Shown here: positions 50,939 through 58,484 of the stretch, piece after piece
How positions within the stretch are numbered: position 1 is the first letter of the stretch
How the letters are laid out: the number at the start of each line of letters is the position of its first letter
Assembly (NCBI GenBank): GCA_963734665.1
Contig: CAVTIR010000010.1
Span: 620,001-684,000, forward strand
DNA from: Trebonia sp963734665
GTDB lineage: Bacteria; Actinomycetota; Actinomycetes; Streptosporangiales; Streptosporangiaceae
Reading direction: 5' to 3'
DNA length: 64,000 nt
Notes under the pieces: generated by a model
Databases searched by the model: none
What the model saw: the letters and a program-made list of their open reading frames with translations, nothing else
Told to the model about the DNA's origin: nothing
Program-made: the position numbers and the translations under genes

Positions 50939-51339
50939 AACTGCACGAGCTCGGTCAGCACGCCGCCGAGGTCCTTCGGGTGGAGGAACGCGATCGACGC
51001 GCCCATCGAGCCGTGCCGGGGCCGAGAGTCGATCAGCCGGATCCCTGTCGCCCCTATCTCCGCCAGCGCGGCGCTCACGTCCGCGACCGCGTACCCGACG
51101 TGATGCATCCCCTCGCCGCGCTTCTCGAGGAACTTCCCGACCGGGGTGTCGGGTGAAAGCGGCTGAAGCAGTTGAACATACGACGTGCCCGACTCGGTAG
51201 CGAGCATCGCCTCCCGGACGCCCTGCTCGGTGTTGGTCTCCTGGCTTACCACGGCGAGTCCGAACACGCTGACGTACCGCTCAATGGCGGCGTCCAGGTC
51301 CCGGCACGCGATGCCCACGTGATCGATAGTCAGCAGCAT
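50884..51339 (-). CDS. mce: Methylmalonyl-CoA epimerase with repeat-coded C-terminus
   Basis: 151 residues from ATG 51339. VOC (glyoxalase) fold: LLTIDHVGIACRDLDAAI supplies the first metal His, GMHHVGYAVADVSAAL the second, and FLHPKDLGGVLTELVQ ends the conserved domain with the metal Glu. It interconverts (2R)- and (2S)-methylmalonyl-CoA. The usual end of the family is near ELVQ; here 18 further residues (LSPGGATPRTPRSPRDQA) come from the dispersed repeat, and the TGA stop lies in the right arm of its hairpin. Confidence 0.9.
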   Translation of the reverse strand: MLLTIDHVGIACRDLDAAIERYVSVFGLAVVSQETNTEQGVREAMLATESGTSYVQLLQPLSPDTPVGKFLEKRGEGMHHVGYAVADVSAALAEIGATGIRLIDSRPRHGSMGASIAFLHPKDLGGVLTELVQLSPGGATPRTPRSPRDQA

Positions 51340-51388
51340 GATGGGTATCGTGGCATACAAGGCCGTGTGCGAATAGGCAGGAGGCGCC

Positions 51389-52570
51389 ATGGGCGACCGT
51401 GACCCAGTGATCATCGGCGGAGCGCGGACCGGGATGGGTCGGCTGCTCGGCAGTCTCGCCGGCTTCAGCGCGGCCGACCTAGGCGGATTCGCGATTAAGG
51501 GCGCTCTCGACCGCGCAGGAGTGCGCCCCGACCAGGTCGAGTACGTGATCATGGGCCACGTGCTCCAGGCCGGCACCGGGCAGATCACCGCGCGGCAGGC
51601 CGCGGTCAAGGCGGGCATCCCGATGACGACCCCGGCCACGGTGGTCAACAAGGTCTGCCTGTCCGGCCTCGACGCGATCGCCCAGGCGGCGGACCTGATC
51701 AGGCTCGGCGAGTTCGACGTGATCGTCGCCGGCGGCATGGAGTCGATGACCAACGCGCCGCACGTGCTGAAGAACTCCCGCAAGGGCTACAAGTACGGCG
51801 CGGTCGAGATGCTCGACTCGATGGCACTCGACGGCCTGACCGACGCGTTCGACGGCCTGTCGATGGGCGAGTCCACGGAGCGCCACAACGCCGGGCTCGG
51901 TATCAGCAGGCAAGCACAGGACGAGTTCGCCGCCCGCTCGCAGCAGCGCGCGGCCAGGGCGACCAAGGACGGCGTCCTCGCTGAGGAGATCGTCCCCGTC
52001 GAGATCAAGTCCAGGAGGGACACGCTCGTCTTCAACTCTGACGAGGGTGTCCGCGCCGACACGACCGCGGAGTCTCTCGCCAAGCTCCCGGCGGCCTTCG
52101 GCAAGGACGGCACGATCACCGCGGGCTCGTCCTCGCAGATCTCCGATGGTGCCGCCGCGCTCATCGTGACCAGTCGCGAGAAGGCCGAGGACCTCGGCGC
52201 CACGGTCCTCGCCGAGGTCGGCGCGTTCGGCACGGTCGCCGGGCCGGACAACAGCCTGCACTTCCAGCCGTCGAACGCGATCAAGAAGGCCCTCGGCAAG
52301 GCCGGCCTTAACGTGGGCGACCTGGACCTCATCGAGATCAACGAGGCATTCGCCGCGGTCGGCATCGCGTCGGTGCGCGAGCTCGGTGTCAGCCCCGACA
52401 TCGTGAACGTCAACGGCGGCGCGATCGCGGTCGGCCACCCGCTCGGCGCGTCCGGTGCGCGGATCGCGCTGACGCTTATGTACGAGCTGCGCCGCCGCGG
52501 CGGCGGCCTTGGCGCGGCCGCGCTGTGCGGTGGCGGCGGCCAGGGCTCCGCGTTGCTGCTGAAGGCCTGA
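51389..52570 (+). CDS. Acetyl-CoA C-acetyltransferase (thiolase)
   Basis: A 393-residue thiolase. Active-site Cys in VVNKVCLSGLDAIAQA, the GHPLGASGAR histidine block and the second Cys in AALCGGGGQGSALLL. Biosynthetic/degradative acetoacetyl-CoA thiolase type. GGAGG lies ahead of ATG 51389. It is divergent from mce and followed at once by meaB, as in Streptomyces. Confidence 0.93.
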   Translation: MGDRDPVIIGGARTGMGRLLGSLAGFSAADLGGFAIKGALDRAGVRPDQVEYVIMGHVLQAGTGQITARQAAVKAGIPMTTPATVVNKVCLSGLDAIAQAADLIRLGEFDVIVAGGMESMTNAPHVLKNSRKGYKYGAVEMLDSMALDGLTDAFDGLSMGESTERHNAGLGISRQAQDEFAARSQQRAARATKDGVLAEEIVPVEIKSRRDTLVFNSDEGVRADTTAESLAKLPAAFGKDGTITAGSSSQISDGAAALIVTSREKAEDLGATVLAEVGAFGTVAGPDNSLHFQPSNAIKKALGKAGLNVGDLDLIEINEAFAAVGIASVRELGVSPDIVNVNGGAIAVGHPLGASGARIALTLMYELRRRGGGLGAAALCGGGGQGSALLLKA

Positions 52571-52651
52571 GACCCCCTGAACACACCGACACTGAACACA
52601 GGCGATATCCCCGGCCTGGTCAAGGCAGGGGATAAGCGCGCCCTCGCGCGG

Positions 52652-53518
52652 GTGATCTCGTGGGTGGAGAACGGCGACGCACGTATCCGTTCGGTACTCA
52701 GGGATCTGAAGCCGGCGGCGGCCGGCACCCGCGTGATCGGGCTCACCGGCGCACCGGGAGCGGGAAAGTCCACCGTCACCAGCGCACTGGTGCGCGCGTT
52801 CCGCGCCAGGGGACTCATCGTCGCGGTGCTCGCCGTCGACCCGTCATCGCCGTTCACCGGGGGCGCGCTGCTCGGGGACCGGGTCCGGATGCAGGAGCAC
52901 GCGACCGACGACGGGGTGTTCATCAGGTCGATGGCCAGCCGGGGGCAGCTCGGCGGGCTCGCCGCCGCGACGCCGCGCGCGATCAGGGTCCTGGCGGCCG
53001 CCGGCTACGAGGTCATCCTGGTCGAGACCGTCGGGGTTGGCCAGGCGGAGGTGGAGATCGCCTCGGCGGCCGATACCACGGTGGTGCTCGTCGTGCCTGG
53101 CATGGGCGACTCGATCCAGGCGGCGAAGGCGGGCGTCCTCGAAGTCGCCGACGTGCTCGTGGTGAACAAGGCGGACCGGCCCGACACCCAGGCGACCCTT
53201 CGCGACCTGCGGGCCATGGTCGCCCTGGCCCGGGTCGACTGGAAGCCGCCGATCGTGCCCACGGTCGCGACCACGGGCGACGGCGTCGACGACCTGCTCG
53301 CCGCGCTGGACAAGCACGACGCGTGGCTTGAGTCGAGCGGCGAGCGGGCGCGGCGGCGGCTCGCCCGGGCGCGCGACGAGGTCACCGCCCTGGCGTTCGG
53401 GACGCTCGCGAAGCGGCTCGCCGTCCCCGACGAGCTCGCCGCCCGCGTCGCCGACGGCCAGTGCGACCCGATCGAGGCGGCCGAGGAACTGCTCGCCGCA
53501 ACGATGGTTTTTAAGTGA
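52652..53518 (+). CDS. meaB: Methylmalonyl-CoA mutase-associated GTPase MeaB
   Basis: 288 residues from the first conventional start, GTG 52652. Walker A GLTGAPGAGKSTVTSAL, ETVGVGQAEVEIASAADTT (switch region) and VVNKADRPDT (NKxD) are those of the MeaB/ArgK G3E GTPases, which gate cofactor loading of B12-dependent acyl-CoA mutases. Family alignment in memory includes the stretch just upstream (GLVKAGDKRALARVISWVEN), which here is in frame back to a stop at 52568; the only candidate starts there are CTG codons (52577, 52592, 52616). The true start may therefore be non-canonical. Confidence 0.92.
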   Translation: MISWVENGDARIRSVLRDLKPAAAGTRVIGLTGAPGAGKSTVTSALVRAFRARGLIVAVLAVDPSSPFTGGALLGDRVRMQEHATDDGVFIRSMASRGQLGGLAAATPRAIRVLAAAGYEVILVETVGVGQAEVEIASAADTTVVLVVPGMGDSIQAAKAGVLEVADVLVVNKADRPDTQATLRDLRAMVALARVDWKPPIVPTVATTGDGVDDLLAALDKHDAWLESSGERARRRLARARDEVTALAFGTLAKRLAVPDELAARVADGQCDPIEAAEELLAATMVFK

Positions 53519-53628
53519 ACCTTTGAGGCAAGGGCAAACAGAATAAGGCTCTCCAGCCGAACGTGTGCTTGGTGCCAGTCCAGGTACACGAGTCGCCCCG
53601 CAGCGCTTGTCGGCCTAAGGTGTCCGGT

Positions 53629-54135
53629 GTGTCCAGAGAGCTTGGCCTGCCCTTCGACCCGATCGACCGCGCGGCGCGGATCTGGGAGCGGCGGTTCGGG
53701 CCGTCGTCGGCGATGGCGGCGGTCACCTCGATCATGCGCGCTCAGCAGCTCCTGCTCGCCGAACTCGACGCGATCCTCCGCCCCCACGGGCTCACGTTCG
53801 CGCGGTACGAGGCGCTCGTGCTGCTTTCGTTCAGCCGGGAGGGTGCGCTGCCGCTGCGGGTGATGGGGGAGCGCCTGATGGTGCATCCCACCTCGGTAAC
53901 CAACACGATCGACCGGCTGGAGGCGGCGGGCATGGTGATTCGCAAGCCCAACCCGGCTGACGGGCGCGGCCGCCTGGCCGAGATCACCGATCGCGGCCGC
54001 GACGCGGTCCAGGCGGCGACGCGCGACCTGATGGCTGCCGAGTTCGGCATGTCCGGCTACTCGGAACCCGACCGCGAGGAACTGTTCACCCTGCTCCGCT
54101 CGCTCCGCCTATCAGCAGGCGACTTCAGTGCGTAA
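53629..54135 (+). CDS. MarR family transcriptional regulator
   Basis: About 168 residues from GTG 53629 (AAGG eight bases upstream; GTG 53620 is an alternative). The winged helix is clear: LTFARYEALVLLSFSREGAL, MGERLMVHPTSVTNTIDRLE (recognition helix) and the wing VIRKPNPADGRGRLAEIT. Placed after meaB, in the same relative order as in Streptomyces. It may regulate nearby acyl-CoA genes; the palindromes at 56.6 kb are candidate sites for some regulator but no link is shown. Confidence 0.88.
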   Translation: MSRELGLPFDPIDRAARIWERRFGPSSAMAAVTSIMRAQQLLLAELDAILRPHGLTFARYEALVLLSFSREGALPLRVMGERLMVHPTSVTNTIDRLEAAGMVIRKPNPADGRGRLAEITDRGRDAVQAATRDLMAAEFGMSGYSEPDREELFTLLRSLRLSAGDFSA

Positions 54136-54159
54136 GCCAGTTCGCGTTCCGGTGCGGAA

Positions 54160-55674
54160 CTAGTTCTGGATCGGCCGGACCTGCCAGGTCTGGCCGCCGT
54201 CGGAGGTCATCCAGATCGCGTGCAGGTCCGGATTGCCGCCAAGAGCTACTCCTTGCGTAGCGCTTGTCATGCCCACGTACGTGAAGCCGTAGGTCTTCCC
54301 TGACGGATTCGACAGGCGGGCCGCCTGCCACTGCGTCGCGCCGGGGGAGAGGTAGTAGATGCCTCCGCTGGACTGCCCGCTTGGGGTCGTCGCGAGGATG
54401 AGGGTGCCATTCGGCAAGGAGGTCAGCGACTGGGGCACGCCAATGTCCGTGATCCCTGGTGATCCAACGTTCGGCTGCTCTGTCCAGGTCGATCCGTTGT
54501 CGCTCGACAGGTAGACGGCGGCTGCCGCCGCTGGCTGCGCGCAGACGATCGCCAGGCGCGTCGCGCCGGCGGACGTCACCCCGTCGGGTGTTAGCAGCAG
54601 GTCCTGCGGAAGCCCGTCGCTGCCCGGCACTCCTGGACTGCAGGGCAGTTTCGCCACCTCGTGCCAGGCGGTGCCGTCCAGGGGGCCTGCGTACAGCGTG
54701 CCGTCCGGCGCGACAAAGTAGCCGGTCGCCGGCACCGCGGCTGTCGCGCCGGCGAGCTCGATCACCGCGCTGGACCGCTCGCCAGCCGCGAGGTCGAGGT
54801 TGACGGGGACGCCGGCGACGGGTGTCCACGTGCCGCTGCCCGCCGTGGTGGTCTTCAGCGTGTAATGCGTGCAGTTGGCGATGGTGTCACCGGTGGTGTC
54901 TGAGGGGCCGGTGGTGCCTGAGGGAGGAGTGCAGTCGCCGAACAGCGCGTACGCTCGGTCGCTTGCCGTCTCCAGGTCGGTGACGGCGAAGCCGTCGGTG
55001 TTGACCTTGTGCCAGGTGCGGCCGCCGTCGTCCGTCGCCCACAGCTCAGGGCCGAACGCCCAGCCGTAGGTCGCGTTGAGGAACCGCAGCCCGGTGACGC
55101 CCGTCGCGGCCATCGGGCCGCCGGTGTCCGGTGCCGGCACGCCCTGCCAGGTCTGGCCGCCGTCATCGGTGCGCGCGATCGACGTGCAGATGTCCGGGTT
55201 GGCGTTGGCGCAGTGTCCCGGCGTGCCGGCCGGCCCCAGGACCCAGCCGGTGGTCAGCGAGTCCCAGGTCACCGAGGAGGGCACGTAGTCAGGCGGCAGG
55301 TAGCCAAGTGCGGGGGAGTTCCCGCTCGGCGTCGCGGATGCGGCCGCGCTGCTCGGCGCGGCCGCTGACGGCACCTTGCTTGCTGTCCCGAGTGCTGTCT
55401 GTGACCGGTTCGCGGTTGAGTTTGATGAGTTTCCCGCGGCCAGGCTGACGCTCGTGGACGTGGGCGACAGGTGCAGCGACATGCCCAGGGGCACCGCGAC
55501 GCCTATCGCCGCGGCGACGACGGCGGCGGACGCGACGGAGATCACGGCCTTGCGGATCCTGCGACGGCGGGCCCGCTTGGTGATCAGCTCGAAGGTGCCC
55601 GAGGGTGGCGGCAGCGGGTGAACCTGCTGGTTCAGCCAGCGATCGAGCGGGTCAAGCTCGTTGTCAGCCGGCAT
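54160..55674 (-). CDS. Membrane-anchored beta-propeller protein coupled to an ECF sigma factor
   Basis: 504 residues from ATG 55674. A short cytoplasmic N-terminus (about 40 residues, ADNELDPLDRWLNQQVHPL), one membrane helix (about residues 40-65), a Ser/Ala/Thr-rich linker and an extracellular domain with BNR/Ycf48-like repeats: RTDDGGQTWQGV, ATDDGGRTWHKV, SSDNGSTWTEQ and TSDGGQTWQVR. The start lies 11 bases inside the sigma gene. That coupling and topology suggest an unusual anti-sigma or sensor, although no ZAS-type HxxxCxxC motif is visible in the cytoplasmic part. Confidence 0.78.
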   Translation of the reverse strand: MPADNELDPLDRWLNQQVHPLPPPSGTFELITKRARRRRIRKAVISVASAAVVAAAIGVAVPLGMSLHLSPTSTSVSLAAGNSSNSTANRSQTALGTASKVPSAAAPSSAAASATPSGNSPALGYLPPDYVPSSVTWDSLTTGWVLGPAGTPGHCANANPDICTSIARTDDGGQTWQGVPAPDTGGPMAATGVTGLRFLNATYGWAFGPELWATDDGGRTWHKVNTDGFAVTDLETASDRAYALFGDCTPPSGTTGPSDTTGDTIANCTHYTLKTTTAGSGTWTPVAGVPVNLDLAAGERSSAVIELAGATAAVPATGYFVAPDGTLYAGPLDGTAWHEVAKLPCSPGVPGSDGLPQDLLLTPDGVTSAGATRLAIVCAQPAAAAAVYLSSDNGSTWTEQPNVGSPGITDIGVPQSLTSLPNGTLILATTPSGQSSGGIYYLSPGATQWQAARLSNPSGKTYGFTYVGMTSATQGVALGGNPDLHAIWMTSDGGQTWQVRPIQN

Positions 55675-56302
55675 TGGCCCTCCCCCAGCCGCGGCGCTCG
55701 CCCCGGCCTTCCTCGCCTTGCCTCTGGACGGGCATGGGCCCGGTCGCCCGCCTGGCCTCGCGCTCGGCGAGGGCTTCCTTGAGCTTTGCCCTGGCATGGT
55801 ACAGGTCGGCCTTGATCGTGCCCTCGGGCCTCTTCAGCTGAGCCGCGATCTCCCTGACGCCGAACCCGGCGTAGTAGTGCAGCAGGAACGGCTCGCGCAG
55901 CCGTGCGGGCAGCCCGGCCAGGAGCTCCCGGATGTCCACGTCCTGCGACGGGTCGGAGTACGGCTCGGGGTCGGTGCCGGCCGCCGCCTTGCTGAAGGCG
56001 CGGCGCTCCCGCTCCATCTTGCGCCAGTGGTCGCGGACCAGGTTCGTGGCGATCATGTAGAGGTAGCTCTGCGGGCTGTCGAACTTGTCGGGGCTCGTCC
56101 ACTTCGACAGCAGCCGGACGAAGGCCTCCGAGGCGATCTCATGCGCGGTGTCGTCGTCGTCCACGAGCCGCCTGACCCAGCCGGCCAGCTTCGGGTAGTG
56201 GGCGGCGAACAGCTGCTCGGCTAGGCCCCGCCGCGCGGCGGTGCCTGAGGCCTCGGTGATGATGGCGTGGGGCCCGGTTTCCGCCCCCGCGTCCGTCCCC
56301 AC
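55664..56302 (-). CDS. ECF-type RNA polymerase sigma factor
   Basis: 212 residues from GTG 56302, chosen because AGGAGGAAG lies six bases upstream. Sigma region 2 (LAGWVRRLVDDDDTAHEIAS, then SPQSYLYMIATNLVRDHWRK) and region 4 (ELLAGLPARLREPFLLHYYA, VREIAAQLKRPEGTIKADLY, HARAKLKEAL) are complete. The C-terminal end is basic and possibly disordered. Translationally coupled to the propeller membrane protein, which probably controls it. Confidence 0.9.
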   Translation of the reverse strand: MGTDAGAETGPHAIITEASGTAARRGLAEQLFAAHYPKLAGWVRRLVDDDDTAHEIASEAFVRLLSKWTSPDKFDSPQSYLYMIATNLVRDHWRKMERERRAFSKAAAGTDPEPYSDPSQDVDIRELLAGLPARLREPFLLHYYAGFGVREIAAQLKRPEGTIKADLYHARAKLKEALAEREARRATGPMPVQRQGEEGRGERRGWGRANAG

Positions 56303-56602
56303 CGGCCTTCCTCCTCGCCGTCCAGCTCGCGGTGCCCCTATTGAGATTGTGGCTGCCAGCGCCGCGTCGCAGCCACCGACGGACATAATGTCACCAGCGA
56401 GTGGCGATGCGATCGCTTTTGTAGGGTACATCGAAGATTTCCACACTTTCGCGCGGCGGCAGCCGGTCCGTTCTCCCGAACCGGATCTAAAGACGCCGTA
56501 GCTGCCCCAGTGGTTGCGGAAGTTGCTCCCCGGCTTGCGTCCGTCGGCTCGCATCCTGCTGGTTCAAGCCTGGCTTGGCGGGGCTGGCCTATGTGCAGAT
56601 GC
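56303..56602. other. Gene-free stretch between the divergent sigma and mutase genes
   Basis: About 300 bases that must carry the sigma promoter. I see no strong repeats here apart from the operator pair that follows at 56603. In-frame extension of the sigma gene through this stretch lacks any sigma motif. Confidence 0.45.
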
Positions 56603-56635
56603 TAGGACGTCCTACTATATTGGTAGGACGTCCTA
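56603..56635. promoter_or_regulatory. Twin 12-base palindromes flanking a -10-like box, upstream of the mutase gene
   Basis: TAGGACGTCCTA occurs at 56603-56614 and again at 56624-56635; each is a perfect palindrome and their centres are 21 bases apart (two DNA turns). Between them is TATATT (56616-56621), a good -10 sequence. A repressor binding the pair would cover the promoter of the mutase gene, whose start is 45 bases further on. The regulator is not identified. Confidence 0.8.
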
Positions 56636-56680
56636 GTAATTTGGGGCAGGGAACTGCCAGCCAGAGGCGGGGGACAAGCG

Positions 56681-58339
56681 ATGACCAACGAGAGCGGGCA
56701 CGCCCGGTGGCGGCGTGCCTACGACCAGGCCAAGAAGCGCGACGCCGACTTCACCACGCTCTCCGGCCTGGACGTGGAGCCCGTCTACGGCCCGCCCGAG
56801 GGGTCCGAGCCGGCGACGCGCGTCGGCTGGCCGGGGGAGTTCCCGTTCACCAGGGGCCTGTATCCCACCGGGTACCGGGGCAAGCCGTGGACGATCAGGC
56901 AGTTCTCCGGCTTCGGCAACGTCAGCCAGACCAACGAGCGCTACAAGATGCTCATCCAGGCGGGCGGCGACGGCCTGTCCGTGGCGTTCGACATGCCGAC
57001 GCTGATGGGCCGCGACTCTGACGACCCCCGCTCACGCGGCGAGGTCGGCCACTGCGGCGTCGCCATCGACTCGGCCGCCGACATGGACGTCCTGTTCGAG
57101 GGCATCCCGCTCGACCAGACGACCACGTCGATGACGATCAGCGGGCCCGCCGTCCCGGTCTTCTGCATGTACCTGGTCGCCGCCGAGCGCCAGGGCATCG
57201 ACGTCGGCACGCTGGACGGCACGCTGCAGACGGACATCTTCAAGGAGTACATCGCGCAGAAGGAGTGGCTCTTCGCGCCCGAGCCGCACCTGCGCCTGAT
57301 CGGCGACCTGATGGAGTACTGCGCGAAGCGCATCCCTCGCTATAAGCCGATCTCGGTCTCCGGCTATCACATCAGGGAAGCGGGCGCCACGGCCGCGCAG
57401 GAACTCGCGTTCACCCTGGCTAACGGCTTCGGCTACGTCGAACTCGGCATCGCGCGCGGCCTCGACGTGGATCAGTTCGCCCCCGGCCTGTCGTTCTTCT
57501 TCGACGCGCACATCGACTTCTTCGAGGAGATCGCGAAGTTCCGCGCCGCCCGCCGTACCTGGGCCCGCTGGCTCCGCGACGTCTACGGCGCGCAGACAGC
57601 GCGGGCCCAGTGGCTGCGGTTCCACACCCAGACCGCAGGCGTCTCGCTGACCGCGCAGCAGCCGGTGAACAACGTCGTCCGCACCGCCGTCGAGGCCCTC
57701 GCCGCCGTCCTCGGCGGCACCAACTCGCTGCACACGAACGCCCTCGACGAGGTCCTCGCCCTGCCGAGCACGGCGGCCGCCGAGACGGCGGTGCGCACCC
57801 AGCAGGTCCTGGCGGAAGAGACCGGCGTGGTGAACGTGGCCGACCCTCTCGGCGGCTCCTGGTACGTGGAGGCGCTCACCGACAGGCTGGAGGCCGAAGC
57901 CGAGGAGATCTTCGCCCGCATCCGTGCCATGTCACCGGACGGCTCGATGACCGGCGGCATCCTGCGCGGCATCGAGACCGGCTGGTTCACCGGCGAAATC
58001 GCCGACGCCGCGTTCGAGTACCAGCAGAAGCTGGAGAAGGGCGACAAGAGCATCGTCGGCATGACGAGCCACACGGAGACCGTCGGCGGCGAGCTTGAGA
58101 TCCTCCGCATCAGCCCCGAGGTAGAGCGGGCCCAGGTCGCCGAGATAGCCACCAGGCGCGCGACCCGCGACCAGGCCCTGGTGGACCGGACCCTGGCCGG
58201 CCTGACCGCCGCCGCCCGCACGGACGCCAACCTGGTGGAGCCGATGCTGGAAGCCGCCCGCGCCGAGGCGACGCTCGGCGAGATCTGCGACGCCCTCCGC
58301 TCCGTCTGGGGTACCTACTTCGAGCCCCCAGTTTTCTAA
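56681..58339 (+). CDS. Methylmalonyl-CoA mutase-type large subunit (no B12 domain)
   Basis: A 552-residue acyl-CoA mutase barrel subunit. GYRGKPWTIRQFSGFG keeps the Tyr and EPHLRLIGDLMEY the Arg that in methylmalonyl-CoA mutase contact the substrate carboxylate, where isobutyryl-CoA mutases have Phe and Gln; ISVSGYHIREAGATAAQELA and GLDVDQFAPGLSFFF are conserved family blocks. The C-terminal cobalamin-binding domain is missing, so a separate small subunit must exist outside this window. Likely isomerises methylmalonyl-CoA to succinyl-CoA. MeaB, epimerase and adenosyltransferase genes are nearby. Confidence 0.88.
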   Translation: MTNESGHARWRRAYDQAKKRDADFTTLSGLDVEPVYGPPEGSEPATRVGWPGEFPFTRGLYPTGYRGKPWTIRQFSGFGNVSQTNERYKMLIQAGGDGLSVAFDMPTLMGRDSDDPRSRGEVGHCGVAIDSAADMDVLFEGIPLDQTTTSMTISGPAVPVFCMYLVAAERQGIDVGTLDGTLQTDIFKEYIAQKEWLFAPEPHLRLIGDLMEYCAKRIPRYKPISVSGYHIREAGATAAQELAFTLANGFGYVELGIARGLDVDQFAPGLSFFFDAHIDFFEEIAKFRAARRTWARWLRDVYGAQTARAQWLRFHTQTAGVSLTAQQPVNNVVRTAVEALAAVLGGTNSLHTNALDEVLALPSTAAAETAVRTQQVLAEETGVVNVADPLGGSWYVEALTDRLEAEAEEIFARIRAMSPDGSMTGGILRGIETGWFTGEIADAAFEYQQKLEKGDKSIVGMTSHTETVGGELEILRISPEVERAQVAEIATRRATRDQALVDRTLAGLTAAARTDANLVEPMLEAARAEATLGEICDALRSVWGTYFEPPVF

Positions 58340-58484
58340 CTTATCTAGTTCATTAATTGAAGAGTTCCCTTCTGGAATCCAAAGAATTCTTCCATTTGCC
58401 GACATCTGTCGATAAAACGAGCCAATGTCGGTTGCCTCTCCCTAGGCTCTGACGGGCATTTACTTGTTGTGCGGGCATTTAGGG

